Source: Edolisoma coerulescens (taxonomy: Eukaryota; Chordata; Aves; Passeriformes; Campephagidae). Taken from it: a stretch of 64,000 nt of DNA. A program made the translations under genes and the position numbers. Below are positions 21,601-33,300 of the stretch, piece after piece (position 1 is the stretch's first letter; every line of letters starts with the position of its first letter). The stretch spans positions 1,425,831 through 1,489,830 of the forward strand of contig VWZW01006282.1 of NCBI GenBank assembly GCA_013397115.1, given 5' to 3'. The notes beneath the pieces are model-generated. The model was not told the DNA's origin. It ran no database searches and saw only the letters and a list, made by a program, of their open reading frames with translations.

Positions 21601-24600
21601 AAATCCTGAAAGTAAACAAAGGCCTCCTTTGCCTCCAGGATATCTTTCTGCTGTTCTAGGGATGTCACTTGTGTTCAATTGTGTGTTGGCTGAATTTATT
21701 TTATATGCCCATATTCATAAGCAATACATGAATATAATGGAACAAATTAATATCCATATTAGAATTCTGAATTAGAAAACAATGTTTGTTACTGATTCTT
21801 GGTAACAAACTGGTTTGGTGCATGATAGATTATGATCATAGGAGTCAAAATTTGTCCTTTTTGAGGCTGAGGGGTTTTAGTGGGTTTTATTTTTGTTTGG
21901 TTGATTTTTTGGTGGTATTTTTTTGTCAACAACCAGCATAACACATTTATTGGGCTAAAAAACAGATTTGAGGAAATTGCTGGGTTTTGTTTGGGTTTTT
22001 TGGACGTGTGACTGTTTTCAGTGTCTTGAATGTTGCAATACCTCTGGATCAAAATAAAATTATTTAATCCATGGAGCATCAATCTCTCTAGAAATGCAAA
22101 TCTGCATCTGAAAGAACCCCAGTGACTGTGAAATCTGAAGTAACAGACATTCCATCCTTTTCAAGTAAACCAAGGAGAGGACAAGGGACATCCTGCTTAA
22201 GGCAGGTCTGGTTTTTAGAAAGCAGATGATTTCTCTGGGAGCCCAAAATTCATGGTAGAGGAATCCCTGTCTTGTAGCATTAAAGCAACCTTGTGCAAAA
22301 GGCAGTCAGCTTGAATAAGAATGGTGGCTGAGAAGGCCAGAGTGTTTTACTTTAGGAACTGTTTTCTCAACACAAGTTAGCACAGGTTTTTTTAGCATGA
22401 AATTCAGAAATCACGTGCATATCTTAGTGGGTTGACTTTATTTTCTGTTGGGTTACTTGGGTTTGAATTTGCACCATTATGATTTTCAGTTTTGTGCCGT
22501 AACTGTGTGACTGGCTTGTTTCAGTGAGTGTTTGTGCTAGGTATACATCATGTCAAATTTGTGTTTAGAAATTTTTCATGACTTATTGGCATTTGAGAAA
22601 TCATGAAACTGAGTATTTGATAGGACTGCCCTTAGTAAGGAAACTCACCTGCCTGTCTGATACTCAGCTGGCACTGTTGAGCTGGAAAGTGATACGTAAA
22701 TCAGTCCAATTAGGAGAAATAAACCTAGGGAAATACTCAAGAAAATTAAGGTTCACCTAATTAACTGTTTGATAATTAGCTATTTAAAAAGCCTTAAACA
22801 ATTAAGCAATTCAATTTATAGTTTACTGCGTTTTCCTTGCCTGAGCTTCACAGAGGTTCCACAAGCTGCTGATGTCACTGTAAACTTAATGAATTTGGAT
22901 AACTGTGGAGTAATTTTCTTTTTTTTTTTAAATTATCTTCCTTTGCTGATGGAAATTTCTTTATGTCCTCATTTACATCTACAGTTATTGTGTATGACTT
23001 AAGTAATTGCAATTACCAGAGACAGCATTTATGCCCGTAGTTTAAAATTCACAATTCTATCCACTTGTGCCAGAAAGTGGGATAAGAGTAGAAAACATTC
23101 ATGGTTCAAATTCTTAGTTTCTCGTATGTTGTAGTTCAGTATTCATGGTCAGATCATGACTGCTCTGATCACTAAGGCTTTATTGTAGTCCTTACTCTGT
23201 GTCAAGTGAAAACTGAAAACAGCCCTCAGTTCCCTCTTACAGAAGTATATACATAATGCAGTTGGGGAATTAATGAGACCAAATTCTAGTGATAAATGCT
23301 ATTGGCTGCCAGGGCCAAGGAAAGGAAAAAGCAGCCAGAGTATAATTTGAACCCTATAATTTGAACTCACTTGTGAGTGGGCTCAATCCTTAGATGTAGC
23401 CCTGTAAGTTTTAGCTGCTAATTCTGGTCAGTTCTGCAATAACAGTAACAGTTTTTTAATAAAGAAAAGACTGGCATGTATTTGTGCTTTCTTTTCCCGA
23501 CAACTTTGATGTTTATGGGTAATTTTCTCTGCAGTAACTTGTTAACCAAAAACCACAGTGAAAATCTACAGGCATCACTCACAGTAATATGATTGAAAAA
23601 TAATGGTTTTTATCTAATTACCATTTTCAGGAAGAGTTAGTTGGAATGAGGTTGGATGAGTGATCCTCTTAAAACTGGCTTAGAAACTGTGGTGATCAGT
23701 ACCCTTCCATATGTAAATTTAAAACCAAGAAGCTTGAAAACAGAGTGACATGAATCAAAATACTAGCACTGGTTTTGGCTGGCATAGTTAATACATTTCA
23801 TAGTGCTGTGTTTTGGATTTCTGACTAAGCCAGGAAGACTGTGCAGTGTCACTCTATTTGTGGGTTGGATAAACTGTGATACTTCTGATCCCCAAGGGCA
23901 GGTGGGCGGGTGTTCCACAGCTGTGCACAGTGAGTGTCACCCAGTGGAGAGTACAAAATCCAGTTTTCCAACCTGGTGCTGAAAAAAGGACCAGGCAACT
24001 GCAGGAAAGTCACTGGAGTGGGGTTTTTTTTCATCATTGATGCAATATGGTTGCAAAAAAAAATTGAAAAAAAATAACATTAATTTCCAGGTCCATATAT
24101 GTAGCTTTTGATATAATTTGTGTGCTGTTAGGAAAACTGCGTGTGTAAGAGCCCTGTAGTAACCCCAGGTGGTTTCCTTGGCTGCAGGAGCTGTCTACAT
24201 CTGTACAGAAGATGTGTTCCCAAGCAAACGCTTGCAGCAGCTCATTCATCAGCAGCATAAGCTGCGTGCAGATGTTCCAGCTGAAGTCATACAGAAAATC
24301 AGATTTGGAAACAGTATTTTTGTTGAGCAGGCAGCAGACCTGGTAAGTAGCACAAAGTAAGAATGTTTCTAAGACTCTTGATCAATAAGGATTTGAGGCA
24401 GTATTTTACTGTTAAGAGGTCATTAGTGGAAGAGCAGCACAGTCTGTAACTTGTTTGGAATATTTACTGATAAGTCTCATGTCTGGAGGGTTTCAGTGAG
24501 AACCAGTCCTGCCCCAGGCAGGCTGAGAAAGTTGGGGCTGTTCAGCCTGGAGAAGAAAAGGTTGTGTGGGGACCTCATAGGAGCCTTCCAGTGTCCGAAG

Positions 24601-27600
24601 AGGCTACAGGGAAGCTGGAAAGGGACTCTCTGTCAGGAACTGTTAGATAGGGCAAGGGTACAAATTGAAAGAGGGAAATTTAGATATTAGAAAGAAATTC
24701 TTGACTGTGACGGTGTTGAGATACTGGAGAAGGTTGCTCAGAGAAGCTGTGGCTGCCCCATCCCTGGCATTGTTCAAGGCCAGGCTGGATGTGGCTCTGA
24801 GCAACCTGGTCTGGTGGGAGGTGTCCCTGTCCATGGCAGGGGGTTAGGACTGGATGATTTTTAAGGTCCATTCCAACCCCTTAACATTCAGTTACTCTAT
24901 AAAAGCAGGAACAGTTTAAGAGTACTACACCCTTGAGATTTTGAGGTATCAGTAACATCAGAGCTGCAAGTAAATGCAGATTGCAGTTTGGTCTCTTCAG
25001 TTTTCTCCTCAGTAGAACCACCAGATGTGGTTACCGGCGAGACTTAGAGATCCACGATTGGAAACTCCTTGAGCTCTTGTTGCAGTGGTGATTGCTGTAG
25101 CTCACTCTGTGGATGTCCCAGCAGGGCTCTTTGCCCTGTGTCACTGTGTGTGTGTGGCAGGACACCTTCCAGCAGTGCATCACGAGGAGGCTGTCCCTGC
25201 TGCTGGCTCGGGGCATGGTGCGGCTCGTGGTCATAGACTCCCTCGCCGCCCTGTTCCGCTGCGAGTTCGGCGCTGCCCAGTCCGCGCTGAAGGCTCGGTA
25301 TTTGCAGACCTTCGGGGCACAGCTTCACAGCTTGAGCACTAGGTTCAGGACTCCCATCATGTGCATTAATCAGGTATGATATCAAATTGCTTCTTATTGT
25401 GTAAGGACTGTTTAATGAATGGCTGGGGAGTGATGGTGCAATCTGTGTAAATGCAGATTTCTTGGTGTTGTATTTACCACTGTCAGCTGACTATTAATGA
25501 CTGATGGAAACTGAAGCTTCCATAAACTGATGTACTTGAGCAAATGTTAACTACTCAAAGGTTATTATTTAAGCTTTTATAGACTGTTAATGTTCATAAA
25601 AGTTTTCCACTAAAGCTAACAAAACCAGGTATGTATAGCAACTGCACAGAGCATCAAACCAAAATAACAGAGTTCTTTCTTAGCGCTGGCTTCAAATGCC
25701 ATTGCCAGCAGGATTGCTCTGGGAACTCTGCAGGCACAGTTATATTCCAGGAGACAGTGAAACACCAGGGACTTTGCTGCAGTTCTGTGGAGCTCACCAT
25801 TTTTGTGTAACTGCTGAGATTACTGAAGCACTAAAGTGCGTGCACTGACTTGAGCTGGACCAAAACAAGGCCACAATGATACTGGTCAAAAAGAGTATTC
25901 TTTTGAGGAAACAAGGCAAGACACTGCTCTTAGTCCACTCACAAATTGCAGGTGCATATGAGTGCCAGAGTTGAGGCACTCACACTCCCAAATGTGGCCT
26001 TGGGAAAGGGTAAGTCAGTGTGCAGGCAGGCCACTGGGAAATTTCAAAAGTAATGAAATTGTTGAGAACAGGGCACCTTTGGGTGATCAGGGCTTTTGTA
26101 CTTTTTATCTCCAGCTACAGCACTGGAACAGTTTTGTGATTGGGGGGGTTTTATTTGTTTTCTTTATTTTCTTAACAAATTAAGCATCTAGAAGTAGTTT
26201 AATTAATGTAAGCTGTAGCTTGCTAAATAGTCCTAACACTGTAAACTCAGCTTGTAATTCACAACTCCATTTTAGTTGCCTTGAAAGAATAAGCGTTTTC
26301 AAACTTGGCTTAATATATGATCTCATAACTTGGATTTTCTTGCCTTGGTTGCCTTCCCTGCCCTCCTGCTTGCTAAATACAAACACAGAGCCCCAGGTCA
26401 GCTGCAAACCTTGTTTTTGTGCTTCAGGTGACGGATGCAGTGAGTGAGGTGGAGGCTGCTCAGTGCAGTTGTAGGTGAGTCATCCACACAGAGTGTGACA
26501 ATGTCAAACACAGCAGCACTGAACCACTCTGTCCTTTGTCACTCCAGTGTAAGCTACGAGGTCGTGTCAGGAGCAGTGGGGCATTTACCCAGCAATGCTG
26601 GATTTGCTGGAGATCAGCATGAACTCGTGCTGTGAAATGTCATACACACTTACATCGTAATCCCTAATCACAAGTTAGCAGGAAAAATTCCCTGGAGTTA
26701 ATGGCTTGAGTTCCTGCTTACACAAGAGTATTTTTGCATCTCATCTTGTCTCTGATATAACTGAGTGCACCTTCTGTCTGCTTAAAAAATACAGCAGCCA
26801 AACCTTAGTAGTTGGCTTTGTCAGTGAGCTAAAAAAAACCCAAAAAAAGTATGTTTTGACACCAAGATATTAACAGGATTCAAATGTATGTACTTGTTGT
26901 TTGAATCATAACTATAAACTTGATTTACTACATAAGCTGGGGGATATATAAATGGGTGTTTGTGAGAAGTTCACTGCGTCCTTCAGATTCTGAACCTGAC
27001 ACAGAACAAGGATAAGGTTCAATTATTATTTTTTTCCTGGTTATTTTCTAGTTCTTTTACTGGAGAAATTGCACTTTTTCCAGGAAAAAAAATACTGTTT
27101 TAAACATTGGGTTGAAAGTCATACATACGCCATGTTCTATTTACCCAACATTTCTAAATGTACCTGAAAATGGAATCCAAGGCCAACAGTTACACACTTC
27201 AAATATTAGAAGTTCAACCATTTTTCTCTTGTGGTTTTCCTGTTGCAATAAGGACCTGTCCAGACAGAGGCAGGTATTCCCCATGGCTGTAGTTGAAAGA
27301 ATGACAGTTGTTCTGTATAGAAACACTTCTATTCCAGCTGTTTCCTTGCCACAGGGAGAACCTAAGTTTTGTGAGTAAACCCTGTCACCTCTGTCTTCAA
27401 AGACCTGTAGTTTTCAATATATGTTAGAGTAATGGTAAATGATGTCTTGTAGTGCAGTTTTGTTACAACAGAAGGTATTTCATAAGAAATCCATGCATGC
27501 AGAAATGTGTAATACTTTCTTTGTAGGGCAGTGGGTAACAGAGTCACTCCAGCACTTGGAATAACCTGGTCCAATCAGCTGCTGATGAGACTGATGGTCA

Positions 27601-27749
27601 GCCGGGTATCCCTGCCTGGACACTCATCTGGAGTGGCATCACACTGCACTGGAAGCATGAGGACTTTAAGTGTAGTTTTTGCTCCTCATCTCCCTCCATC
27701 CTTTTGCTACTATACAGTACAGCTGGAAGGTGTAAAAGGAATAAAATAA
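18588..27749 (+). CDS. XRCC3: XRCC3, RAD51 paralogue (complete, 7 coding exons, 347 aa)
   Basis: Coding exons: 18588-18642, 19006-19143, 20038-20250, 24188-24342, 25161-25373, 26428-26474, 27527-27749. They total 1044 nt, in frame, with GT/AG junctions throughout. XRCC3 pairs with RAD51C (CX3 complex) in homologous recombination, acting on Holliday-junction and fork intermediates in the nucleus. Seen here: an N-terminal helical domain (1-65), the Walker A motif GESSAGKT at 107-114 (catalytic lysine K113), Y139 in the VYICTED motif, and Walker B LVVID at 209-213 (D213). The C-terminal core continues through INQV (about 255-259) and PALGITW. These residue numbers match human XRCC3 exactly. The human protein is 346 aa. 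Exon 6 (TDAVSEVEAAQCSC) is the least conserved segment and replaces a Gly-rich linker in human. Position 241, site of the human T241M polymorphism, is Gln. The start ATG is 3 nt after an acceptor, so the 5' UTR begins in another exon. Confidence 0.97.
19006..19143 (+). CDS. XRCC3: XRCC3 coding exon 2
   Basis: 138 nt encoding the N-terminal helical domain (ADIKSVKEILNLSGADLQRL onward to SRTLRRNSMLT). Acceptor ttcag, donor gtaatg. Confidence 0.95.
20038..20250 (+). CDS. XRCC3: XRCC3 coding exon 3 (Walker A)
   Basis: 213 nt encoding ALQLYQDKDHL through GITELAGESSAGKTQIGLQL to KYGGLES. Carries the P-loop. Acceptor tgcag, donor gtgagt. Confidence 0.97.
20251..24187 (+). other. XRCC3: XRCC3 intron between coding exons 3 and 4 (3.9 kb)
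   Basis: AT-rich, with G/T-rich runs near 21.86-22.02 kb. No exon, CR1 or RNA gene was recognised. Confidence 0.85.
24188..24342 (+). CDS. XRCC3: XRCC3 coding exon 4
   Basis: 155 nt encoding GAVYICTEDVFPSKRLQQLI to FVEQAADL. Acceptor gcag, donor gtaagt; it ends in phase 0. Confidence 0.96.
24505..24902 (+). mobile_element. CR1 LINE fragment, plus strand
   Basis: Sense-strand CR1 3' end: the frame reads RLRKLGLFSLEKKRLCGDLI, followed by the typical 3' UTR with ggcagggggttaggactgga and ending near cattcagttactctataa, a decayed form of the CR1 terminal repeat. It lies in the XRCC3 intron between coding exons 4 and 5, in the gene's direction. Confidence 0.9.
25161..25373 (+). CDS. XRCC3: XRCC3 coding exon 5 (Walker B)
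   Basis: 213 nt, residues 188-258, including LARGMVRLVVIDSLAALFRC and ending MCINQ. Phase 0 on both sides; acceptor ggcag, donor gtatga. Clearly more GC-rich than the flanking introns. Confidence 0.97.
26428..26474 (+). CDS. XRCC3: XRCC3 coding exon 6
   Basis: 47 nt encoding VTDAVSEVEAAQCSC plus two bases. The short, divergent linker exon; acceptor ttcag, donor gtgagt. Skipping it would break the frame. Confidence 0.9.
27527..27749 (+). CDS. XRCC3: XRCC3 coding exon 7 (terminal)
   Basis: 223 nt encoding AVGNRVTPALGITWSNQLLM to VQLEGVKGIK, then TAA at 27747-27749. Acceptor tgtag. Confidence 0.96.
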
Positions 27750-30340
27750 CTTTTGCATAGTAAAGCATCCTGCTCCAAAAATCTACCAGAATTTTGCTTC
27801 ATGAAGAATTACTGGTAAAACACAATTCTTTCTAGAGGAGAGAAATGGATGGTGAAGTATATGAACAATGGTACGACTACATTTAGTCTTGTCTGCATTG
27901 TGAAAGAAGATCTTTTTACACTTGGATATTCAGCTTTTCCTTGTGAGATCAGTGTCCTGAAGGTTCTGAAACAGAGGGAAGCTGTGGGCAGGGGGAGGCT
28001 GCACAGTGGAGTGGGATGTAGCAATCCTCATGATGGGGAAGACCTGATGTCTAATTTTATTTTAATAGCATGTTAGTCTAGAAACACCATTTACTGTAGT
28101 TTTGTACCCTCTCTGTTTCCACACCTAACGGGACTCGAAATTCGACCAGTTAATGTTGCCTGCTGCTGGTTCTGGGTCTCATGCTGCCAATTAAGGACAG
28201 CCATTCTTTGTAACAAAGCAGCTGTCCTATTTTAAAACCACTTTGATTCTCAAGAAAGGAATACCATAAAGGTACTTGATTTAAACATCTTACTGTAAGA
28301 ATTAAAACTGTACTGCCTTTGTACTAGATGGGTATATCTGGCTTCATAGCAATCTGAAAAAATTTTTTAATGGTTTGTTTCCATGCTTTTCCTGCTTTCC
28401 AGTCCCTTCCCTTCATAGCGAAGGCCTCTTTAGCCTCTTTCATTTGAAAGACAGCAAAGCACATCCCCCATCCCCTTGTTCTGATTGCCCATTGCTGAAG
28501 CTGTGTAACCTCAGGGCAAGGTCTGTGTTCTTCCTGAAGCTCTGCCCTGCGCTGCTTTGCTGGATCAGTGTTCCTCATGGGCCTCTGGATTGCTGCCTCT
28601 CACATCCTCTGTCCCTGCTGCTGGGCTCTCAGCTCAGCCATGGTCCTGAAGGGCACCTTCAGCTCTTTTCATCCATGCAGATGCTATTGCTCTTCTCAGG
28701 TGATTTTTGTTGTTTAGTTAAGAGCTTCACATCGGTTTTCTTCCTCTCTTTGTGCTGTTTGTCACATTTTTCTGCTGTCCTCAGACCACTGCCATGACAT
28801 CCACTCTTCCTATGGCTGGATTTTTGCACTGCTCTATTCTATGTGAAAGCAAGCCAGGTGAAGTTACACTTTCCAATGGCCTCTGTTCTGTGGGTGCCTG
28901 CTCTCATCAGTGAGTGATGCTCACTTGTTCACACACTCATCAAGCTTTCAGGTTTCCCCTCCTTCTGCTGCCTCCCCAGCTGGCCCAGACAAGAACTCCA
29001 CATGTTTCTGTGGAATTTCATTGCTCAGGTCTGTCTTTTGGCCAAGGGACCCTCTGTGTGTGAAACAGCTGCATCCTCTGCCTTTCCCCAGTCACGCTCC
29101 TTCAGGACATGCATCCATCTTTTCACGTGGAAGTGTGCAGCTGGGTAGCAGAAAGGGAAAGTTTTGGCTGGCTGTGAACTGCCTCAGCTGGAACTGTGGC
29201 AGAAGATTTCTCCAGGGACAACTGAATAGGACTCAAGGAAAAGAGACCCTGTGTGACTGCCTTGGGAAGTTCCAGAGGAGAAGAGGCACAGCTTGAAGGA
29301 AGGAGACTGTAAGCAAGCAGAAAGGATGAGTTGCTTTCAGTGCCTTCTGCAACCCCTTCAGATGTCTTAGGGGACCTTGTGCAAATAGCACAAGTTGTGT
29401 TTAAATAAATTTTCCTAAAATGTCTTAATTCTCTGTATTTGGAAATGACTGCACAGTGTTTTTTAATAAAATCCAACCATGAAGCTTAGAAGCCTTCGTG
29501 TACTCTAAGGAAAAAGTGAGAATGCCCCAGCTCAGAGGCAGGGCCACCTCCTTCTTCAAACCCTGACCTTCCTGTGCCTCCTCCCCAACAATTTCAATAA
29601 AGACCAACTAATGTAGCACAGGTAACACTCCAGTTCTTCTCTTCTATTCCTGGCCTGTGTATCTGGGCTGGAACAGCAGCCAAGATAATGTTCATCCTGT
29701 TGTGCTGACTGGAAAAAAGCAGCCACGGAGAGCTGGAGCTGATTAATGGGAGTCATCAACCCCTACCTGGACATTCATTTACAGAAGAGCCTCATCCCAT
29801 CCTGGGCTCCAGTCCTAGGAGTTTGCCTCGCTGTGACCATGTTCAGAACAGTGTGAAACGCCTTCAGGCTCAGTCTGTAATATTTTGATCTCTCTTTTTT
29901 TGCAACTTGACTGCTTGCAGGAACAGCCCTAAAGTGTTAAAAAGTCACAGATGGGTCTGTAATCAAAGTTCCAGTTTACCTGTTGAAAAACACTTTTACC
30001 AACAAACAGAAGTAACATTTTACCTGCTCAGGTGTTCTGTCATTGCCCCTGCTGGTTTGTTGGTCATTTCTCTCTCCAGCTGAGTCAGAGTAGAGTTTGT
30101 CTCCTGGCTCATCAGCACACACAAACCCTGAAATCTCAAATCCAGTGGGCTCACAGCCAACACTCACTCCAGCTGCTGCCCTGTCCCTCAGGCAGCAGCC
30201 CAGGATGTCCATCTGACCCAAGTGCAGCTTTGGGGCTGCAAGCCCTCACAGGAACTCGACACAGCACCTGGCTTCTGAAGCCTTGTGTCAAAAGTGTTGA
30301 AACATGCTTAAGTTTTAATAAATACAGTTTAAGAACCTTC
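27750..30340 (+). other. XRCC3 3' UTR and 3' flank (end not resolved)
   Basis: Candidate poly(A) signals on the plus strand are AATAAA overlapping the end of the coding region (27740-27745), ATTAAA at 28301-28306, and AATAAA at 29404, 29465 and 29596. I cannot choose among them. The 28.37-29.30 kb part is more C/T- and GC-rich and carries 140- and 128-codon frames on the plus strand that resemble nothing I know. Confidence 0.5.
28301..28306 (+). promoter_or_regulatory. XRCC3: Candidate XRCC3 poly(A) signal (ATTAAA)
   Basis: Common variant hexamer about 0.55 kb after the stop codon, followed by a G/T-rich stretch (tgcctttgtactagatgggt) suited to a downstream element. Confidence 0.35.
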
Positions 30341-30352
30341 CCTTTATACAGC

Positions 30353-33300
30353 TTTATTCATCTTTGGGTTTCACAACTGAAATTTGTTTCTATACAAGAA
30401 AAAAACTGAAGCAGTTTTTACAAAGAAGATTTTCAGTCTAGAATGTATTAAGTCTTTATCCTGCAAGACTACTTACATTTTTTTCTACACTTTGAAATGT
30501 TAAATGACACTTGAGAAACTTCAAACATTTTCAAATTAAACTACAAATCTGTGATTTGAAGAGGCCTTTTTCAGCAGAAAGCTCAAAATAGAATTCTGGG
30601 ATTGTTGCTTTGAAAAGGAGAACCAAATTCATTTGTACTCAGTAAAGAATTTACACAACTGACCTATTAACAAAACAGATGTAGTAACACATGCTGAACA
30701 GTTTCATTAAAAGTTTCTTTTTCAAATCACAGTGATTTGCTACTGTTACAGGTAACATTCCTGGAAGTTTATTTTCTGCAGTTTTATGGGGTAAGACAGG
30801 TAAACTCTCAATGGGATTTCAAACATAGCTGTGAGGAGCAGCTGCTACTCATGGAAATCAAATGCAGCATCTGAAAGCCAGTCTTGGAAGGGTTTGGGTT
30901 TTTTTTAATCAAACATTTAAGACATGATTCAGGGGCCGGGGGGAGTGTGTGCTGTGTGCTCTCCTCAAGTAAACGCTGACATTACAAATGGTTTTCTGGT
31001 TTTTTTCTGAGTTTGTTTTTTAAACCAAGTCCTAGAGAACAGAAAATACCATTCCTGATTGCATGGAACTGACCTGACTGAATGATCCTGTAACCCACCA
31101 CCACTAGAGTAAAATACTTCTACTACACAGATTACAACTAAAGACTCGGTAGCTTTCCATGCTTTGATTGGGAGGAGGGTGTAAATACAGGGAGCCCGAG
31201 GATAGATCTGGTGTTAAAAACACTTCACTGTGTTTGTTCCATGCTATACCCACATTTTAGTGTCTCTCTCCATTGTGTGTGCCAGCAGTGTAAGAGCAGC
31301 TTCAACCTGTTTGATGGACCTGGAACATTACATGAACTTCCAGCTGTGGTTCCCTAAATATTTCTCATTTACAAGCAGCTCTAACCAAGGAAGTTTTACA
31401 ACTTCACTGTGAGCATAAACACCCTCCCAGCTTGGGCCTTCTGCCCTCTATCAGATACCCACACTCTGTTTGGCTTCTTGCTTTGTTGTTCCAGGCTTTT
31501 TTTTTTAACAACTGACCTTAACTATTCAGCATACTGAGAGGATGGTGAATGGGTTTAGGGGAAAAAAATAATCCAACGCAGATGTTTGAGATTTTCCTCA
31601 ATTCTAAAAATTCACAAGACCCCCCCATGTACTTCAGTAAATCGATGACAATGAAACTAAACTTCTCAGCATCACATCTGTTAACATTTATTCTCTCAGT
31701 ACAGACTAACATGACCAAAAATGCCATTCTCTTAGCAGCCTTCAGACACAACACATGAGCTGCGTAACGAGAACCAAAGTAACTTTTTAAACTCATCAAC
31801 TACTGTAAACACACTGTCAGTGCAGCACTGCACACCCCTTTTACTAGATATTTACAAGAGAACCACACCATTTCCAAAATATCTGGATTCAAATGATACA
31901 ATTTAAGTACAAATACTTCTCAAGCTCAAAACCATTTTAATTTACTACAATTCAGGAGTGCTTGGGGGATGCGGGTGTCATTTATTTTAAGAAAAGGTAC
32001 ACAGCAGGTAACTGACTCTTCTTGCATTGTGTAAGTGCAGACACACCACAGCAAAATAGGTCAGCTACTCCTCTAGAAGAGGAGCAAATCATGAAACAAT
32101 TACATTTTACAAGACTATTTAGTAAGATCTAAACTCAAGACCAAATATTGCCAATGTACCACACAACCAGAGACAGAAGGGCAACAGGCACCTTTCTATC
32201 AGTAACAATTCCATGTACGATTCATCCCACATCCTGCTGTACACCCAGACTCACCACTGTTTGCAGGAGAATCTGAGGCCTAATGTGGAGTCCTCGTTAC
32301 GTTTTTATTCAAGTTCACCCTTAAAATTTTAGTCAAGGACAAAAATGCCAGCTTAAAAACACAACTGCACTACCAAGGTTGCAGTTTTCCTAACAAGATG
32401 TCTGTCAATTTTCAAGGTCTTTTCCAGTTTTCTGTTTCATCAGAGCCGTTTAGTTTGGTGCTGAAGACATCCCAGAATGATACAATTGGATATTTTGGAT
32501 ATATTCTTTATGCAGACTCTTAGCTACAACTGGAACCTTACAAGGGGAAACCCAGAAAGCAAATCTTGCATAAAAGTGAACTGAGAAGCCCATCTGAAAT
32601 ATAAATGTATACAAACCATGTCCTGACAGTAACTCATTCATGATTCAAACACAGGGAATGTTGACTTTTGTTTTTGGTTTTTTTTCACAAGTTCTCAAAC
32701 TGCAAACAGCTCACCAGCTCTCACCAGTAAAGACTTGGCTACTGTTCTCAGGGATTTATGGATTAAAGAAGTCTTGAAATTTGTTTCTTCTCAGGAAAAA
32801 AAAAAATGAACCTTTTGAATATAAGAATTGTTTAATAAGCATTAGCTCGACAACCTTCCATCACACTTTAAAATACTATATGAAGGATTAAAACATTTAA
32901 AAGCCCAGTATTAGTAATGCCACCCACAGCAAGATCCTGACCCATAAAGTTCCCTCACGATCACCATCAACTTACCACAGTCTTGCACTTTGAAACTTAC
33001 TGTACACTGTCATTTGGCATGGTTACATAATTTATTGCTATTTACACAGGGCTGGGGTCTTTTTTGAAAAGTTGCAACAAAATCATTTTCCTTCCAAGTT
33101 GAAAGATGAATGTGGGAATCACATCCTTCAGTTTAAGTAATTCCTTATTACCAAACCAGTTCTGTGTCTTAATAGTTCTGGGGGGGTTTTTTGGAAGCCA
33201 GACTTTCGTGGGTGTCTCCGGCAGCAGGAGCACCTGGTGTGGAACAGGGACTGCTCAGGGCATCTGCAGGGAGAGGCTCCCTGCTGGAGCAGGGGCTGGA

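Larger units (their letters stand above)
18643..27526 (+). other. XRCC3: Remaining XRCC3 introns
   Basis: Intervals 18643-19005, 19144-20037, 24343-25160 (with the CR1 at 24505-24902), 25374-26427 and 26475-27526 are introns. Apart from that CR1 I see only AT-rich unique sequence. Confidence 0.85.

Noticed and set aside
24451..24871. 79-, 63- and 60-codon frames
   Set aside because: They lie in the CR1 fragment at 24505-24902; one reads as a decayed CR1 ORF2.
25031..25385. Minus-strand frames of 113 and 67 codons over XRCC3 exon 5
   Set aside because: Antisense shadows of a GC-rich conserved exon; no family match.
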